NCBI RefSeq assembly: GCF_029931775.1
Contig: NC_079325.1
Span: forward strand, 58,078,286-58,142,285
DNA length: 64,000 nucleotides
Source of the DNA: Euleptes europaea
Lineage: Eukaryota > Chordata > Lepidosauria > Squamata > Sphaerodactylidae
Direction of reading: 5' to 3'
Both the position numbers and the translations under genes were made by a program. Under the pieces are notes generated by a model that was not told the origin of the DNA, did no database searches, and was given only the letters and a program-made list of their open reading frames with translations. Positions 54,801 through 64,000 of this stretch are shown in pieces. Position 1 is the stretch's first letter. Each line of letters opens with the position of its first letter.

Positions 54801-57800
54801 AGCTGAGACCCTCCCTTAAACCAGATCACTAAGGGGGGAGTGCCCTCCCCCTACTCAGCAAATGCGCCAGACCCCATGGGCATCCTCAAAATGTGTGCCG
54901 GTGTGATGCTGATTTATCTGGCTTTGCCTCCTCCCATAGTGCTGCCATTCAGGTGCCCACAGCAACAGGACCATGAACATCTGAAGCTGCCTTCTGGGAA
55001 GTCAACTGGCCCATCGATAGCCTGCTCTGATTGGCAGCAGCTCCCCAGTTCACAGACTCCAAGGCCTGTCCCAGCTATGCCATCCAACATCCTTTTTAAC
55101 TGGAGATGCCAGGGACCCAAAACTGGGGTTTCCTGGATGCCCAGCATGGGCTCCACTGTTGGTCTCTGTTAATGGAGAAATTAAAAAGGTGGAAACTCCC
55201 TGGAGAGAGGCAAGGCTGTGAGGAACCTGCCCCAAACAAAGTGTGTGTCTGGGGGAGAAATCCTGACACCTGTAAGATACGAGGAACAAGATACCCTCCC
55301 TCCCACCACTGGGACCCGATGGCACCTCCTTGCAATTAAAAAGGGTCAGGCTGCCACGCGTGGAAGGCCGTTCTTGACGAGGTGCACCCGAGAGGCTGTT
55401 CTTGACAAGATTACCTCACTACAACCATGTGAAGTAGGCTAGACTGAGTGTGTGTGTGTGTGTATGTGTGACTGGCCCAAGGTCACCCAGCAGCTTTCAT
55501 GGCAGAGGGGGGATCCAAACGGGTCTCCCAGATCTGAGTCTGAAACTCTAACCATGACACCTCGTAGGAGGGACACCTGAATTAATGGCATCCTTAAGTC
55601 TGCCTTGCTAGATCTCGCCTACAACTTTAAAGGGAAAAAATTATGGTGCCGCTACTCTGTTCGCAAAAGCAGCAGCAAGGATGGGAAACCTGCCAACAGC
55701 TTGGAAAGGTGCAAGAAAGTGTTTGAGTGCAGGGGGACCCCAAACGCCTCCTTCCTGCTTCCCTGAAAAGTTCAGCTCTAGAAGTGGAGCCAAGCCACAG
55801 GGCCAGAGGGAATGCTCCACAGCCCAGCCAGACAAGCACGTGTGGCCTTCCAGACCACGGGGCCCTGCTGGTATGTACGCTTACATTCACTGCATTTTCT
55901 CCAGTTGGGGAAATGGTGCTGGTGACTGTAAATTGTTAAAAGCACCCAAGAGGGAAAGCGGCAGACACCGGGCAGATCAACCAGGTTGCGTAGGATCCAC
56001 GCAGGACACCATCCTGAGAAAAAGCCACTGTTCAGCTGGGCAGGAAGTTCCAATATGCATTAAAAAAATGCAGCTGTGCAGATTCAGCATCTCCAAAACC
56101 AGCAGTAGGCAGGTCAGTGAAATAAGTCGGCCTGAGGGTAGATCACCCTCTTCTTGAGTCTTTCTCTCCATCCACATGGAGGAAAATGGTATTAAACCTG
56201 TTTCATTCAATCTCTGAAGTTCCAGAGGAGGAGAAGAACTTGTCAACAGAAATCTTCCTCTGCTTTTTCAATGAGCCGCACGAAACTAGTAAAATTTCTG
56301 TGCCATTTCTAAGTTTGTTTACAAAGGAAGCATTCTGCTGGGGTTCTTCCTTTCCCGCCACATCCTATGGCAAATACTGGCCACACTACAGCTAGCAGGT
56401 AAAATACTTACGCATCTAAATCCTAAATTACCATTTTACTCCATTAACTAAAGTGTTCTCAAGCAACAAAGGCCCATCTCCTTTTGCAGAAAGAGACTTA
56501 AGGTGAATAAACAGCAATCATTTCCCAACAAGAAAGCACCAATGTCACGTGTTCCATACCCAAAGGGAACCAGAAGTGTCCTAAATAAAGTCCTAAAGAA
56601 ATAAATAATTGCATCATGATAAACATCAATAAATGTAAACCTAAAGGATAAATAGGAAGCACAGAAAAAAGAACTTAATAAATATAGTTAAGAGCTGGAA
56701 AATAATCAAACAGAAAAGCTAGAAAAGAATCAAATCTAGACTGTCAGCTCTCCAGGCCACAGAAACTGTTCTTAATACACAGAACGTTCAGTGCCTCAGA
56801 GTTAAAGAATCCAAGTTCGGTACTGTATAGACGGGACTGGGGGGGGGGGGGCACTGAACCGGAAGGATTGGCGTGCACAATCCAAATGCCCCCCACACCA
56901 TGTCTGATCATTTGGGTGTGTGGGGTGCCTCTGATAGCCTCAGGATCCCAATAAATGCCTACCTCTGGAACTGATCTTGGCCATACTTGCAAAATGTTAT
57001 CTTTTATTAAATAGTAAAAACTGTGTTCTCTCTAGTCGTCTCTAGGAGAGACTAAAAGAAAATCTTGGAAAAACACAGACCAAGAATCCACAGGTCACAC
57101 CTCCCCCTACAAAAAAAGCATCTCCTAATCAGCACTCCACCATTAAGTTCTAAAATTACTAAACTATCTCACAGAACACCTACACTAGAAAGAAACATAA
57201 TTCTGCATTGTGCACAAGAAACCCCCTTAAGAGGAGGGAGTAAAGTTACCAAAGTCTGCAACCCCTAGAAGTCACAGCCAAGGGAGATCACCAAAAGAGA
57301 GCACGGTTGCTCACAGATTCACTTCTTATAAATTAGAATACCAGAGTTCGGTGGATGCTATCACTGCCGCCCCCAATAAAATTCAATGCCCGGGGTGGGG
57401 GGGATACAGCACCTGCTATACCCAGAAGTCCCATACTGAGCCACCAAATTGGGAGGTTGTCAAGCAGCATTTAAAGGGTTTTCTGAGAATGCAGCACAAT
57501 ATTGTGAGCAATGGGCTTTTCACCCTATTTGGTTCTAATCCTACCTGAGAACTTAGTGGGGCAGGGCTCAGGGAGGAGTTCTGATTTAAGCCCCGCCTCC
57601 TTAAAAGATGCAGCATATTTGATTCACAGTGTTACATTGGTTCAGGTTTCTGAAAGTCATTTTGGAGAGAAAGGAGTTAAGCTTTCCTTCTGTCCTCCCC
57701 GGTCCAGTAATGAAAGTTTGGAAGAGCTTCAAAAGAGTTCTGAGGTCAGTTTTACCAGGCGTGGAATTCACAGGATTCGTTTCTTCAAAGTCAAGCTGGG

Positions 57801-57837
57801 AATGCATGGCCCTGAACGAATCCTTCCAAGGTGGAGG
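51852..57837. other. Convergent interval and likely CACFD1 3' UTR
   Basis: Notably poor in the repeats that fill the rest of the window. Minus-strand AATAAA candidates for CACFD1 lie at 57003-57008 and 52977-52982. Long open frames (201 codons at 53121, 191 at 52149) have no family motif. A possible AT-rich MITE with 'aaactgtggtttgtgac' lies at 53690-53925. Confidence 0.45.
55400..55565 (-). mobile_element. Sauria-like SINE fragment with GT run
   Basis: 'gactggcccaaggtcaccca' and 'gggtctcccagatctgagtc' in minus orientation. A (GT)n expansion sits at 55449-55463. Confidence 0.65.
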
Positions 57838-63030
<5,193 letters not shown>

Positions 63031-63917
63031 GAGCCAGGCCAGTTCAAAAATGCCCAACCCCGGCACTGCTGTTTGGTGCAGCTCCCAAATACCCTCCCCC
63101 ATGGGATCGAGAATGAGCCAGGCACTCATTAAACTTGCACAAAGTCTTCTGCATCTGATATCCACTTCGTCCCCTTTAGAGTAGTCAGCAGGTAACTGTA
63201 TCCCATTAGTAGAGAGGCGGCCGCAGGCTGGGTTTGCAAGAGGCTCCTCTGCTGAATGCACAAAAAATAACATCACCACAGAAGGAGGGGGAGACCCACA
63301 GGCTCCTCCTCCCTGAAATTACAAACTCTGGAGGTGGGAAACGTTGGGGGTGCTGGGTATCAAGCGGCCAGTTCTTCCAGCAATTCTTCCAGAGTCGGTG
63401 TGGCTGGGGTCAGGGTCTTCAGCTACAGCCCCTCCTCTGCTCGGGAGGCACACTTTGGCCTTGGGCACGTTGCTGGGACCCGGAGGCCCAACCTTCTGCT
63501 CATGCAGATAAATTCTTGCCACGTCAGCTTGCTGGAACAAAAGGCAAAGTGTTCCAGGACTGAAACAGGCTTCTGGGCCAGCTTCACTAGGGTTACACAG
63601 ACATTCACAGCAGAGACTGACACTGTATTATGCTAGAGGAAGCCGAGATGATTATTCACCCTGGGTTGGGAAGGGCCCCCCATGCCCACAGAGGAAACAC
63701 TTCTGAAAAGGGCATCTGTGTGTCAAGCTCTCCCCTCTCAGATGCCAGACCCCTGCCCCCATGACCAGATGTCAGCACAGTGGCAGCCCCCCACCCCATG
63801 TCCCTGGCTCTAGCTGGGGAGGAAATTCATGACATCCAGCTGGATTAAGTGTTCTGCAGAACGCAAAAACGTGCCCATGATACTGTGTTATTTTGCGTGG
63901 TCTTAATACAGGGCATT
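63031..63917. other. CACFD1 intron 1, nothing recognised
   Basis: No exon-1 candidate and no known repeat edges were seen on either strand. Confidence 0.4.
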
Positions 63918-64000
63918 GTGATCTGGATGGTTCAGGCTACCCCAATCTCGCCAGATACTGGAAGCCAAACAGGGTCAGCCCGGATCAGTATTTGGATGGG
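63918..64000 (+). mobile_element. 5S-rRNA-derived SINE, cut by window end
   Basis: 'caatctcgccagatactgga', 'agccaaacagggtcagcccg', 'cagtatttggatggg' give the 5S-like head; the rest lies outside. Confidence 0.85.

Overview
The window is vertebrate nuclear DNA, most likely from a squamate reptile. This rests on several SINEs whose body copies 5S rRNA (the 5S-Sauria type), Sauria-like and other tRNA-derived SINEs, CR1 and RTE/BovB LINE ends, DIRS pieces, and two host genes with long repeat-filled introns. The species cannot be named from the sequence.

Layout. 1-25 kb: no host exon recognised; a dense graveyard of nested mobile elements. It holds hAT-type MITEs, a three-layer nest at 1336-2268, DIRS fragments at 3.7-7.0 kb, a broken Ty3/gypsy element at 8.5-12.25 kb and a very young, whole-looking chromovirus at 18167-24034. 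25.4-51 kb: SLC2A6 (GLUT6), plus strand, ten coding exons, 513 aa, starting in a CpG-rich promoter. Its introns carry a same-strand gypsy fragment (27.1-29.9 kb), a solo LTR, a broken chromovirus piece (37.2-39.2 kb), and CR1, BovB, SINE and MITE copies. 51-57.8 kb: repeat-poor interval between the two convergent genes, probably including both 3' UTRs. 57.8-64 kb: CACFD1 (Flower-domain protein), minus strand, coding exons 2-5; the first coding exon was not found and should lie beyond the right edge.

SLC2A6 and CACFD1 lie tail to tail, as in human 9q34, which supports both calls. No operon-like logic applies: SLC2A6 is an intracellular class III hexose transporter and CACFD1 a small multi-pass membrane protein of vesicle and plasma membranes.

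The best non-gene signal is in the young chromovirus at 18167-24034. It has LTRs that look identical apart from one G-run, a 5-bp target duplication (CCCTG), and an 11-nt self-complementary primer site that pairs with LTR sequence 28 nt downstream of a TATA box. It also has a canonical A AAA AAC slippery heptamer in the gag/pol overlap. This is the architecture expected for a Tf1/sushi-type self-primed element. I saw no wholly new system.
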